The position numbers and the translations under genes were made by a program. Positions 33,245 to 41,119 of a DNA stretch of 46,475 nucleotides are shown piece after piece. The stretch is taken from assembly GCA_016869045.1 (NCBI GenBank), contig VGFC01000009.1, positions 1-46,475 of the forward strand, written 5' to 3'. The notes beneath the pieces were generated by a model, which made no database searches, had not been told where the DNA came from, and saw only the letters and a program-made list of their open reading frames with translations. Position 1 is the stretch's first letter; every line of letters begins with the position of its first letter. Source of the DNA: Armatimonadota bacterium (GTDB lineage: Bacteria > Armatimonadota > Zipacnadia > Zipacnadales > VGFC01).

Positions 33245-35170
33245 ATGCGTCCTGCCAAGCTGGACGGCGTGGCCCGCTGGGTGGCGGGCCTCGCCGTCGC
33301 TCTTATCGCGGTCGGTTCCGCTGCCGGGCAGGAGAAGTGCTTCACCTGCCACCCGGCGCCGGGCCTGGCCTCGCGCATTGCCCAGGGGCGGCATACGAGC
33401 CCCGAGGCGGAGGCGCTCGCCTTCAAGGGCGATGCCCACGTCAAGCTCCGCTGCGCGGACTGCCACCGCGAGGCCGCGACGGTGCCGCACCCGTCGGGAA
33501 TGCAGCCGGCGCAGTGCCAGAGCTGCCACTCGACGATCCGCGCGCACGTGCTGGACCATGGGCGCCCGGAGTTGAGGGGCAAGCTGCCGACGTGCGTCAC
33601 CTGCCATGGCTACCACCACGTACTCCGGGCCCATAACCCGGACTCACCCGTCTCGCACCGCAACGTGCCGGACCTCTGCCTGAAGTGCCACGGCGGCACG
33701 CTCGCCAGCCCCTTCGGATACGACCAGAGCGTCCACGGGCGCGCCCATCGGCGGGACCCGAATTCGGCGGCGGCCATCTGCACGGACTGCCACAGCGTGC
33801 ACCCGACGGCAAGGGGTGGGCATCTGCTCACCCTCGCAACCCGCGCTCGCGTACCCAGGACTTGCGGCCGCTGCCATGAGGAGGCTCTCAAGCAGTACGG
33901 GGGCGGTATCCACGGGGATGCGCTGCGACGTGGTTCGCCGGATGTGCCTGTATGCACAACCTGTCACGGCGCGCACCGCATCCTGCCTGCGAGCGGTCCG
34001 GCGTCGTCTGGGTACACCCGCTACGTTCCCGGAGCCTGTGGGGCCTGCCACGCCTCGGTGCGGCTGATGGCGGGTTACGGGCTGAGGTCCGACCTGTACG
34101 CCTCCTACCGCGCCAGTTTCCACGGCGTCGCCAACAACCTCGGTAGCCTGCAGGTCGCCAACTGCGCCAGCTGCCACGGTGCTCACGACATTCGCTCCTC
34201 ATCCGATCCGCGCTCTCGCACCCATCCGGCGAATCTGGCGAAGACCTGCGGTCGGTGCCATCCTGGGGTCGGACCGAATGTCGCGCGCGGCCAGGTCCAC
34301 CTTACGATCGCCAGGTCCAGCGAGCCGGTTGTGTACTGGGTGGCGTTAGGTTTCCGTTGGATCACGATCCTCGTGATGACCGCTCTGATTGGGCACATCA
34401 TCCTCGACCTCGCCGCCAAGATCCGACGGGGGGGCTTCCGCTCGCGGGAGGCGCGGCCGCCTGCAGCGGAGACAGACCACGTCGAGCGCTTCAGCCTGCT
34501 CATCCGCCTCCAGCACGCGGTTCTGGTGCTGAGCGTGCTCATCCTCGTCTTCACCGGGCTCCCGCTGCGCTTCCACGGCTGGGGCGTCTCCCGGCTGTTC
34601 TTCGACCTCGTCGGTGGCGTCCACGCCGCCGGCTTCCTGCACCGCATCGGCGCGGCGCTGCTGGTCGTGGTCAGCGGGTTCCACGTGCTCTGGGTCCTGT
34701 TTGGGCGCGAGGGCCGCCGCAACTTCCGGCAGCTCCTGCCCTCCTTCCATGATGTCCGCTGCGTGTTCGTGAACCTGCTCTGGTTCCTTGGGCTGTCGCG
34801 GGAACGGGCGCGCTTCGGACGGTTCAGCTACATCGAGAAGTTCGACTATTGGGCCGTCTACTGGGGCTGTGTCGTGATGATCGTCTCCGGGTTGCTGCTG
34901 TGGCACGAGGAGATCACCTTGCGGCTCCTGCCAAAGCTCTACACCGACGTCGCTCGCGAAGCACACAGCGATGAGGGGCTGCTCGCTGCCCTCGCGATCT
35001 TCGTGTGGCACTTCTACAACGTGCATCTGAACCCGGACCATTTCCCCATGAACTGGGCCTGGCTGACCGGCCGCATCTCCAAGCGGGAGATGGAGGAGCA
35101 CCACCCGCTGGAGTATGAGCAGCTTGCAGGCCACGCACCGACAGACGGCGTCGAGCCGGGAGATAGCTAG
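33245..35170 (+). CDS. 11-haem cytochrome c fused to b-type membrane cytochrome (CbcL-like)
   Basis: This is a 641-residue fusion. After a signal sequence there are 11 CXXCH motifs at residues 32, 70, 91, 117, 145, 179, 207, 237, 265, 307 and 335. The C-terminal 280 residues form a cytochrome b of the FdnI/HydC or thiosulfate-reductase type, with five hydrophobic segments (about 365-388, 424-442, 462-486, 534-553 and 577-594). Candidate haem-b histidines are His424, His480 and His589. This layout equals that of the Geobacter CbcL quinone oxidoreductase, which links the menaquinone pool to extracellular electron acceptors; the analogy is by architecture only. ATG 33245 has AAGGAA seven bases upstream. 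The gene stop touches the start of resB. Confidence 0.9.
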   Translation: MRPAKLDGVARWVAGLAVALIAVGSAAGQEKCFTCHPAPGLASRIAQGRHTSPEAEALAFKGDAHVKLRCADCHREAATVPHPSGMQPAQCQSCHSTIRAHVLDHGRPELRGKLPTCVTCHGYHHVLRAHNPDSPVSHRNVPDLCLKCHGGTLASPFGYDQSVHGRAHRRDPNSAAAICTDCHSVHPTARGGHLLTLATRARVPRTCGRCHEEALKQYGGGIHGDALRRGSPDVPVCTTCHGAHRILPASGPASSGYTRYVPGACGACHASVRLMAGYGLRSDLYASYRASFHGVANNLGSLQVANCASCHGAHDIRSSSDPRSRTHPANLAKTCGRCHPGVGPNVARGQVHLTIARSSEPVVYWVALGFRWITILVMTALIGHIILDLAAKIRRGGFRSREARPPAAETDHVERFSLLIRLQHAVLVLSVLILVFTGLPLRFHGWGVSRLFFDLVGGVHAAGFLHRIGAALLVVVSGFHVLWVLFGREGRRNFRQLLPSFHDVRCVFVNLLWFLGLSRERARFGRFSYIEKFDYWAVYWGCVVMIVSGLLLWHEEITLRLLPKLYTDVAREAHSDEGLLAALAIFVWHFYNVHLNPDHFPMNWAWLTGRISKREMEEHHPLEYEQLAGHAPTDGVEPGDS

Positions 35171-36637
35171 ATGGCCGGAGGCCAGCCGGCGATGACAAAC
35201 GAGGCGCAGGACGAAGGGTCCCTGACCGGCGGTCTGTGGGGCCTTCTGCAGTCCGTGCGTACCACCATCTACGTGCTCCCGGTCCTCGCGATCGCCACGA
35301 CGATCGGGGCCGTCATCCCCCAGAAGCGCCCGCCGGAATACTACGACATGGCCTATGGCCGCATGTGGGGCGGCGCCCTGACCGCGGTGGGGTTCGACAA
35401 CATCTACAACTCGACGTGGTTCATCATCCTCGTCGGCGTTCTGCTGCTGAACCTCGCGGCCTGTGTGGCACGGTCGTTCCGCCGGGCGGCGCGGCAGTAC
35501 CGAGGGCCCGCTCCCGAGACGCTCGCGAGGAAGCTCGAGGGCGGGCGAGGCTGCTGGCAGGCCAACTCGACGGACCCGGACGCCAAGGGCCGGCTGCTGG
35601 GAATGCTGCACCGAGCGCGGTTCGCGGTGACCGAGAGCACCGGGCCGAAGGGCCAGTCATGGCTCCTGGTCCGCCGCTGGCCGCTGGCCCACTACGCGGG
35701 AATCGTGACCCACCTCGCGATCTTCCTGGTGGCGGTCGGCGCGGTGCTCGGGCGGCTGCCGTGGACCTCACTCGATCAACGCATCACGTTCGCCGAGGGC
35801 GAGACGTTCCCGGACACCGATAAGAAGCTCGGCTTCGCAGTGCGGCTCGATCACTTCCGTATGGACTTCTACGAGGGCACCGACCAGCCGTCCCTGTACG
35901 AGAGCGACGTCGTGCTGCTCGACGGCGATCGGGAGCTGAGCAAGGGCATGGCCACGGTCAACCGTCAGGTCGTCTACCGGGGCGTGGCGCTGGGCCAGGC
36001 GAGTTGGGGCCTGGCGGGCGTGCGACTGACGGTCACCGGCCCGGACGGGAAGACCGAGCCGGCCAACCTGCCCCTCACCGAGATGGCCGGGCCTCATGGC
36101 GACACGACGTGGGGGTTCGAGGACCAGAGCCGGATCGCCATGCTCGGCGACCAGAAGAGCGCGCTGGTCGGCATGGAGTTCGTGCCCGACACGCAGGCGG
36201 GCAGCACCTACCCGAAGCACCCGGCTGTCGCCGTGCAGGTTGTCACGGGCCTGGCTGCGAAGGACCATCAGGTCCATGACGTGGGCACCGTGGGCCTGGG
36301 CGAGGAGCGTTCCGCCGGCGGTTACCGCGTGCGGTTCGACGACCTCGTCTACGTCTCGACCCTCTCGGTCCGCAAGGACCCAGGGCTGCCGCTGGTGTGG
36401 CTCGGGTTCATCCTGGTCTCCCTGGGGATGGCCCTCATGTTCTACGTCCGCCCGCGGGCGTTCCTGGTGGAGGTGGGCGAAACCGATCAGAGCCCGGAGG
36501 GCGTGGTACGCGTGGCGCCGATGGGGAGGGAGTTCGCCGAGGGCGATCGACGGATCATCGAGACCGTCTGTGGCACGCGCCTCACGCCGATGAGCGCTGG
36601 CGGCGGCCGCCGCAGTGGCAGGAGGGTACGTTCGTGA
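35171..36637 (+). CDS. resB: cytochrome c biogenesis protein ResB
   Basis: This 488-residue ResB/Ccs1 family protein belongs to the system II cytochrome c haem lyase, which with CcsA exports haem and attaches it to apocytochromes. It has four membrane helices (about 32-54, 79-101, 174-198 and 404-424) and a large periplasmic domain between the third and fourth. Family marks are TTIYVLPVLAIATTIGAVIPQ, the NSTWFIILVGVLLLNLAAC segment and the C-terminal PLVWLGFILVSLGMALMFYVRPR. ATG 35171 follows the previous stop without a gap. The gene ends in GTGA, overlapping the ccsA start, so the two are translationally coupled. The genes upstream need at least 49 haem attachments. Confidence 0.93.
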   Translation: MAGGQPAMTNEAQDEGSLTGGLWGLLQSVRTTIYVLPVLAIATTIGAVIPQKRPPEYYDMAYGRMWGGALTAVGFDNIYNSTWFIILVGVLLLNLAACVARSFRRAARQYRGPAPETLARKLEGGRGCWQANSTDPDAKGRLLGMLHRARFAVTESTGPKGQSWLLVRRWPLAHYAGIVTHLAIFLVAVGAVLGRLPWTSLDQRITFAEGETFPDTDKKLGFAVRLDHFRMDFYEGTDQPSLYESDVVLLDGDRELSKGMATVNRQVVYRGVALGQASWGLAGVRLTVTGPDGKTEPANLPLTEMAGPHGDTTWGFEDQSRIAMLGDQKSALVGMEFVPDTQAGSTYPKHPAVAVQVVTGLAAKDHQVHDVGTVGLGEERSAGGYRVRFDDLVYVSTLSVRKDPGLPLVWLGFILVSLGMALMFYVRPRAFLVEVGETDQSPEGVVRVAPMGREFAEGDRRIIETVCGTRLTPMSAGGGRRSGRRVRS

Positions 36638-37596
36638 GCAACGGCAAGCAGGCTGTTCCACCAAGCCCCGCGACCCCAGAGGCTGAAAGCCCCGTCGATC
36701 CGTTGGCGCCCGACCGCGTCGACGCGCTCACCTACCGCCTCGTCGCGATGGGGTTCATCCTGCTGACGCTGGTCATCATCACGGGGGCGGCCTGGGCGCA
36801 GTACACCTGGCACAAGTGGTGGAGCTGGGACCCCAAGGAGACCTCGGCGCTTGTGGCGTGGCTGGTGTACTTGGTCTACCTGCACGGACGCCTGCTCGGC
36901 TGGTCGAAGCGGCTCTTGGCGTGGATCGCGGTGCTCGGCGCCCTCGCGGTCATCTTCTGCTATGCGGGCGTGAACTTCCTCGGCGGCCTACACGCCTACG
37001 GCGCGCCGACTCAGAGCATTGCCGAGGGTGCCCGCAACGCCTTCCAAGGCATGCGAACGCTGGAGGCCACCCTCGCGAAGAGCTTCCTGGTCTTCTACCT
37101 GGTCGCGTTCGTGCTGTACCTGGGTGCGGCCGTGTTCGCCGCCGGTGAGGTTGACCCGGAGGCCGGCCGGTCCCACAAGGCCCGGCTGGCGTGGGTCGGC
37201 GCCATACCCACACTGATCGGCTTCATCCTACATACCATCGCCCTCGTCAACCGGTCCGTCGAGGCCGGCCACCTGCCGTTCAGCAGCGGCTACGAATACG
37301 CGGCCTCCTTCGCGTGGGCGATCGTGCTGGTCTTCCTGATCCTCCAGTTCCGCGTGCGCACGCCGGTGATCGGCGCGGCCTCGCTGCCCTTCATCCTCCT
37401 GATCCTCGCCTACGGTTTCCTCTGGTTCGGGGACAAGGGCGTCTCGCCGTTGCCGGTGGCCCTGCAGAACAAGTTCTGGCTCCACCTGCACGTGGCGATC
37501 GCCATCATCAGCTACGCCGCCCTCATCCTGGCGACGGCAACCTCGGCGATCTACCTCGTCAAGTCGAGGGGTACTCCGGAGACGGCGGAGTCGTAG
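36634..37596 (+). CDS. ccsA: CcsA/ResC haem lyase with circularly permuted halves
   Basis: This 320-residue CcsA family protein is the haem-handling partner of ResB. The C-terminal half of a normal CcsA comes first here: residues 30-55 (VDALTYRLVAMGFILLTLVII), then the WWD motif WWSWDPKET (62-70) and GVNFLGGLHAYG (112-123, His120). The normal N-terminal half comes second: FLVFYLVAFVLYLGAAV (151-167), GFILHTIAL (His200), GHLPFSSGYEYAASFAW (212-228), LQNKFWLHLHVAIAIISYAA (278-296; His284/286) and LVKSRG. All expected haem-ligand histidines and the WWD site are retained, so the permuted protein may be active. GTG 36634 has GGAGGGT six bases upstream and overlaps the resB stop by four bases. Confidence 0.88.
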   Translation: MSNGKQAVPPSPATPEAESPVDPLAPDRVDALTYRLVAMGFILLTLVIITGAAWAQYTWHKWWSWDPKETSALVAWLVYLVYLHGRLLGWSKRLLAWIAVLGALAVIFCYAGVNFLGGLHAYGAPTQSIAEGARNAFQGMRTLEATLAKSFLVFYLVAFVLYLGAAVFAAGEVDPEAGRSHKARLAWVGAIPTLIGFILHTIALVNRSVEAGHLPFSSGYEYAASFAWAIVLVFLILQFRVRTPVIGAASLPFILLILAYGFLWFGDKGVSPLPVALQNKFWLHLHVAIAIISYAALILATATSAIYLVKSRGTPETAES

Positions 37597-37634
37597 GGGT
37601 TGGCAGGTCCGAACCGCCGTCAAGGCACTACGAC
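37581..37634. terminator. nested inverted repeats between ccsA and usp ends
   Basis: GACGGCGG (37581-37588) pairs with CCGCCGTC (37614-37621), and GTCGTAG (37590-37596) can pair with CTACGAC (37628-37634). The two pairings interleave and cannot both form, so they are alternative structures. It lies where two convergent genes end, so a bidirectional terminator is possible. No T-run is present. Confidence 0.3.
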
Positions 37635-38450
37635 GATCGTGGCGTTGACGATCTCCAGCGCGGCCGAGAGCCAGTCCCGGTGTAAGAGGGTATCCCAGCG
37701 GCTTGAGCGCGGCACCACCACCAACGGGCTCTGACGATCGCCGACGCTCGCGACCAGGGCATCCCTCGCGGGTGGTTTGCGGACGATCACGTCGGCGGAG
37801 TGGCCGTGGTCAACGAGGTAGCGCTTGAGGTCCCGGGCCGACGGGCCGGCGACATCCTGCTCCGCAGCCACCAGCAGCGCCTCGAGCTTCACCTTCAGCA
37901 GCCATGCCAACTCGCCGGCGACGCGGACCGTGCACGCGCGCGCAGCCTCGGCCGGGCAGGCGGCCAACACCGAGCGGGTCGGCTGATACTGGCGTGGGGT
38001 CACGACGACCGGGCACCTCGCCACCATGGCCACGCGGCGCGCCGACCGCGCCGAGCGCCCGCCCGAGCCGGGCTCGGCCAGCGCGTCGCGTCCGATGAAG
38101 ACCAGGTCGCTGAACCGCGACGCGCGCGCGATGGCGGCGGGCAGGTCGCCGTAAGCCGGGCGGGCCAGGCAGCGCACCGTCAACTCGCGGCACAGCTCGA
38201 CGGCCTCGCTCAGCACGGCATCGGCCTCGGCGCCGGCGGCAGGCTCGTCCGTGTTCTCGGGCACCGGCGCCGCCAGCGCCACGGGATCGGGCTCCCTGCC
38301 GCCCAGGAGTGAGGCGTCGTCCGGCGCCGTCTTGCCCACCGTCAGGAGCACGACCCGGCCGTCGCAACAGCGGGCCAGATCCACCGCGTGCTGTAAGGCG
38401 ACACGCGCGCCATGTGAGCCGTCATAGGCTACGAGCAGGCTTCGGATCAT
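37620..38450 (-). CDS. tandem-domain universal stress protein
   Basis: This 276-residue protein has two UspA-like domains. The first opens SLLVAYDGSHGARVALQHAVDLA and ends with VVVTPR after a long variable loop. The second starts RSVLAACPAEAARACTVRVAGELA and ends with NATIVVVP. The ATP-binding G-2x-G-9x-G(S/T) pattern is partly kept in the first domain (FIGRDALAEPGSGGRSARSARRV). ATG 38450. Usp proteins bind nucleotides and help cells survive starvation or oxidative stress; the specific role here is unknown. It converges on ccsA. Confidence 0.75.
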   Translation of the reverse strand: MIRSLLVAYDGSHGARVALQHAVDLARCCDGRVVLLTVGKTAPDDASLLGGREPDPVALAAPVPENTDEPAAGAEADAVLSEAVELCRELTVRCLARPAYGDLPAAIARASRFSDLVFIGRDALAEPGSGGRSARSARRVAMVARCPVVVTPRQYQPTRSVLAACPAEAARACTVRVAGELAWLLKVKLEALLVAAEQDVAGPSARDLKRYLVDHGHSADVIVRKPPARDALVASVGDRQSPLVVVPRSSRWDTLLHRDWLSAALEIVNATIVVVP

Positions 38451-38538
38451 CTGGGGCCCAATCCCACCAAGCGCTGAACCTCCCGGCGCCCCCTTGCAGG
38501 CGGACGCGCTCTGCAGTAGACTTCACGGCAACTCGCCC

Positions 38539-39240
38539 ATGAACCTCCCACGACCTCTTGAGGAGGGCACTCTCGTTCGCCGGCTGAACCGCTTCGCCGC
38601 CCAGGTCCGCGTCGGACGAGGCACGTGGCGCGTCCACGTCCCCAACACGGGGCGGTTGGGCGAACTCCTCGTCGAGGGAGCGCGGGTCTACATACATCCT
38701 GTCGCCGATGCCCGGCGCGCGACACGCGGCGACCTCCTGCTCGTGCGTCACGGGCGCGCTCTTGTCAGCGTTGACTCGCGCGCGCCGGCGGCCATCGCGG
38801 CGGAAGCCTTCCTCAGCCAGACCGTTCCTCCTCTCCGGGGTGTGACGGAGGTCGTGCGGGAGGTGTCGTTCGGCCGAGGCCGAATCGACCTCTGCGTGCG
38901 CGCGGAGAGCGAGGAGTGGCTCGTGGAGGTGAAGGGCTGCACGCTCGTGCGCGGCGGCGTGGCGATCTTCCCCGACGCCCCGACGGAGCGCGGCCGCCGG
39001 CATGTGGAGGAGTTGGCCGCCTTCGCCGCGCAAGGCGGACGGGCGATGGTGCTGTTCGTCATCCAGCGCAGTGACGCCCACAGGTTCCGCGCGAACCACG
39101 AGACAGATCCGAGGTTCGCCGGCGCGTTGGCGGACGCCGCGGCGGCGGGCGTTGTCATCAGGGCGCACACCTGCCGCGTCACGCAGCGACGGGTGACACT
39201 CGGGCCGGCGGCGCCAGTCACGCTCCACCCGACGCAGTGA
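38539..39240 (+). CDS. sfsA: SfsA family protein
   Basis: This 233-residue protein matches SfsA in length and motifs: PLEEGTLVRRLNRFAAQV at the start and VHVPNTGRLGELL as the conserved N-terminal OB-like segment. The C-terminal nuclease-like core has IDLCVRAESEEWLVEVKGCTLV, GVAIFPDAPTERGRRHVEELA and AMVLFVIQRSDA. The acidic pair and Lys in VEVKGCTL correspond to a PD-(D/E)xK-type site. SfsA was named as a sugar-fermentation stimulation protein and probably binds or cuts nucleic acid. ATG 38539 gives the standard N-terminus; an earlier in-frame start would add 15 unrelated residues. Confidence 0.9.
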   Translation: MNLPRPLEEGTLVRRLNRFAAQVRVGRGTWRVHVPNTGRLGELLVEGARVYIHPVADARRATRGDLLLVRHGRALVSVDSRAPAAIAAEAFLSQTVPPLRGVTEVVREVSFGRGRIDLCVRAESEEWLVEVKGCTLVRGGVAIFPDAPTERGRRHVEELAAFAAQGGRAMVLFVIQRSDAHRFRANHETDPRFAGALADAAAAGVVIRAHTCRVTQRRVTLGPAAPVTLHPTQ

Positions 39241-39250
39241 GGGAACACCG

Positions 39251-39805
39251 ATGCGGGTGATCGCGGGGGAAGCGAAGTCGCTACGTCTGATCGCGCCGAA
39301 AGGCGTTGGCCTCCGCCCCACCTCCGACGCCGTGCGCGAAGCCCTCTTCAGCAGCCTCGGGAGCGACGTGGTCGGCGCGCGCTTCCTGGATGTCTACGCA
39401 GGCACCGGGGCGGTCGGGATCGAGGCGCTGAGCCGGGGAGCGGAGTTCTGCGCATTTGTCGAACGGGATCGCCGGTGCGTGGAGGCGATTCGCAGGAACC
39501 TGGGGAATACCCGATTGTCCGCCCGCGCCGCGGTTGTCCAGGGCGATGCGCGACGCGTGATCGGGCGCGTCCTGGCGGAGTACGGGCCCTTTGGCCTCGT
39601 GTTCGCCGACCCGCCGTATGACGACGCAAGCGCGGCGGAGGTCGCGAAGGCGGTCCTGGGGGCCGATGGGTTCGCCGAGCCGGGATGGCTCATCTATCAG
39701 CACTCGAAGGATGCGCCGCCGGGCGGGCTACCGACGCCGGTGCGGACGCGGGCCTTCGGTGAGACGGCGATCGCGTGGTTCGCGCTACCCGTGAAGGGAG
39801 ACTGA
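39251..39805 (+). CDS. rsmD: 16S rRNA (guanine966-N2)-methyltransferase RsmD
   Basis: This 184-residue methyltransferase starts MRVIAGEAKSLRLIAPKGVGLRPTSDAVREALFSSL, the RsmD signature. It has the SAM-binding FLDVYAGTGAVGIEALSRGA and the catalytic VFADPPYDD motif (DPPY for exocyclic amine methylation). It modifies G966 of 16S rRNA. The start ATG 39251 follows sfsA by ten bases, and coaD starts six bases after its stop. The rsmD-coaD order is a well-known conserved pair. Confidence 0.96.
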   Translation: MRVIAGEAKSLRLIAPKGVGLRPTSDAVREALFSSLGSDVVGARFLDVYAGTGAVGIEALSRGAEFCAFVERDRRCVEAIRRNLGNTRLSARAAVVQGDARRVIGRVLAEYGPFGLVFADPPYDDASAAEVAKAVLGADGFAEPGWLIYQHSKDAPPGGLPTPVRTRAFGETAIAWFALPVKGD

Positions 39806-39811
39806 CACAAG

Positions 39812-40318
39812 ATGCCACCGGGCCCGGGTGAACGTGTTGCGGTCTGTCCGGGCACGTTCGACCCGATTACCTATGGGCACCTCGACGTCATCGAGCGCGC
39901 AGCGAGGCTCTTTGACCGCGTCGTCGTTTCGGTGGCGGTGCAGTCTGGCAAGCAGCCGCTCTTCAGCGTGGAGGAGCGCGTGGCCCTCGCCCGGAGCGCC
40001 TGCGAGCACTTGGCGAACGTCGAAGTCGACGAGTTTGACGGCCTGGTGGTCGAGCACGCGCGGAGGCACGGGGCCTGCGCGCTGGTGAAGGGGCTGCGCG
40101 TGGTGTCGGACTTCGAGCGCGAGATGCAGATGGCGCTCATGAACCGGGCGCTGGCGGAGGAGGTTCCGACGCTCTTCCTGATGAGCCATGCCGACCACGC
40201 GTTCCTGAGTTCGAGCCTGGTGAAGGAAGTCGGATCGGTGGGCGGCGACATCAGCCGCTTTGTGCCGCCAGCCGTGGAGCAGGCGCTGCGCGCCAAGTTC
40301 GGTCACACGGGTGCGTAG
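39812..40318 (+). CDS. coaD: phosphopantetheine adenylyltransferase
   Basis: This 168-residue enzyme makes dephospho-CoA from ATP and 4'-phosphopantetheine. Motifs are VCPGTFDPITYGHLDVIERA (nucleotidyltransferase T/HxGH-like site with His23), ACALVKGLRVVSDFEREMQMALMNR (the substrate-binding RxxxDFxxE-type segment) and the C-terminal FLSSSLVKEV (usual ISSSxVKE). ATG 39812 is close after rsmD. Confidence 0.97.
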   Translation: MPPGPGERVAVCPGTFDPITYGHLDVIERAARLFDRVVVSVAVQSGKQPLFSVEERVALARSACEHLANVEVDEFDGLVVEHARRHGACALVKGLRVVSDFEREMQMALMNRALAEEVPTLFLMSHADHAFLSSSLVKEVGSVGGDISRFVPPAVEQALRAKFGHTGA

Positions 40319-40353
40319 GGCAGCTACAGGAGAACGCACAGGCCTACGGGCGC

Positions 40354-40464
40354 AAGCCTCACCCCCTGCCCCCTCTCCTGAAGGGAGAGGGGGTGAACGA
40401 CGCACGGCCGCGACGTTGACGTTTCCCCCTCTCCGTTCAGGAGAGGGGGCAGGGGGTGAGGCTT
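40354..40464. repeat. 29-bp perfect inverted repeat
   Basis: The arms at 40354-40382 and 40436-40464 are exactly complementary over 29 bp, rich in CCCCCTG and CTCTCC runs. A second, inner pairing (GGGAGAGGGGG near 40383 with CCCCCTCTCC near 40425) extends the structure. It lies in the coaD-coiled-coil gap together with a short 14-bp-period direct repeat at 40489-40513. It could be a transcription terminator or a dispersed repeat. Confidence 0.85.
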
Positions 40465-40488
40465 CCACTGCCGTCAGCCGGACTGCGA

Positions 40489-40513
40489 TAACCCGAAACT
40501 CGTAACCCGAAAC
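40489..40513. repeat. two direct copies of TAACCCGAAAC
   Basis: TAACCCGAAAC occurs at 40489-40499 and 40503-40513, giving a 14-base period. It sits just after the 29-bp inverted repeat and before the next gene. No known binding protein is suggested by it. Confidence 0.6.
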
Positions 40514-40536
40514 CTAGCCTTGGGGGGCGGACAACC

Positions 40537-41031
40537 ATGGACGTGGATCAACTCCTCGACGAGCTGGAGGACATCATCGAGCGCGGCGAGCGCTTCTGGC
40601 ACATCTTCGGCGGCCGGGCGATGGTGCGGGCCGACCAGGTCTATGACGTGATCCACCGCGTCCGGGCGAGCATTCCCGAGGACGTTCGCCAGGTTCAGGA
40701 TGGCGGGCGCGAGCGGGAGCGCATCATCGATGAGGCCCACGGCGAGCGCGCCAAGATCATCGAGGCTGCCAAGGAGCAGGCACGACTGCTGGTGGATAAC
40801 GACCAGCTCGTGATCGAGGCGCAGCGCAAGCGCGATGACATCCTCGAGCGGGCCCGCATCGAGGCCGAGGGCATCCAGGCCGATGCGGAGCAGTACGCCC
40901 AGGACATCATCGCGAAGCTGGGCGAGTACCTGGGCCGCATCCAGACGGCGGTGGAGAACACCCGCGACATGCTTCAGCGTGATGCGGACGCCACCCGCCC
41001 CCAACCGGCATCGGAGAAGGACGCCACGTAG
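40537..41031 (+). CDS. coiled-coil protein of unknown function
   Basis: This 164-residue protein is almost entirely charged heptad-like helix between about residues 55 and 145 (ERERIIDEAHGERAKIIEAAKEQARLLVDNDQLVIEAQRKRDDILERA...). An N-terminal part MDVDQLLDELEDIIERGERFW precedes it and no signal sequence is visible. It resembles small DivIVA- or MukB-like coiled-coil proteins, often found near coaD in other bacteria, but I cannot assign a function. ATG 40537. It may be an adaptor or a cell-division or membrane-associated filament protein. Confidence 0.6.
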   Translation: MDVDQLLDELEDIIERGERFWHIFGGRAMVRADQVYDVIHRVRASIPEDVRQVQDGGRERERIIDEAHGERAKIIEAAKEQARLLVDNDQLVIEAQRKRDDILERARIEAEGIQADAEQYAQDIIAKLGEYLGRIQTAVENTRDMLQRDADATRPQPASEKDAT

Positions 41032-41041
41032 GGTGGCGAGG

Positions 41042-41105
41042 GTCGAAATTGGGGACAGGCACCAATCCTCGACGTCCAAGATTGGTGCCTGTCCCCGATT
41101 TCGAC
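41042..41105. repeat. long hairpin with GACGTCC loop, copy 1
   Basis: Arms at 41042-41067 and 41080-41105 are complementary over 26 bp with one mismatch. The 12-base loop contains GACGTCC (41071-41077). It lies between the coiled-coil gene and ackA, ending 14 bases before the ackA TTG. The copy at 42336-42408 shares the arm sequence type (GGGACAGG) and the loop heptamer. Confidence 0.85.
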
Positions 41106-41119
41106 CCGGGAGAGACCCC

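Noticed and set aside
40835-41119. Upstream extension of acetate kinase
   Set aside because: It overlaps the coiled-coil gene and the hairpin repeat. The TTG at 41120 gives the conserved MKLLVINCGSSS start.
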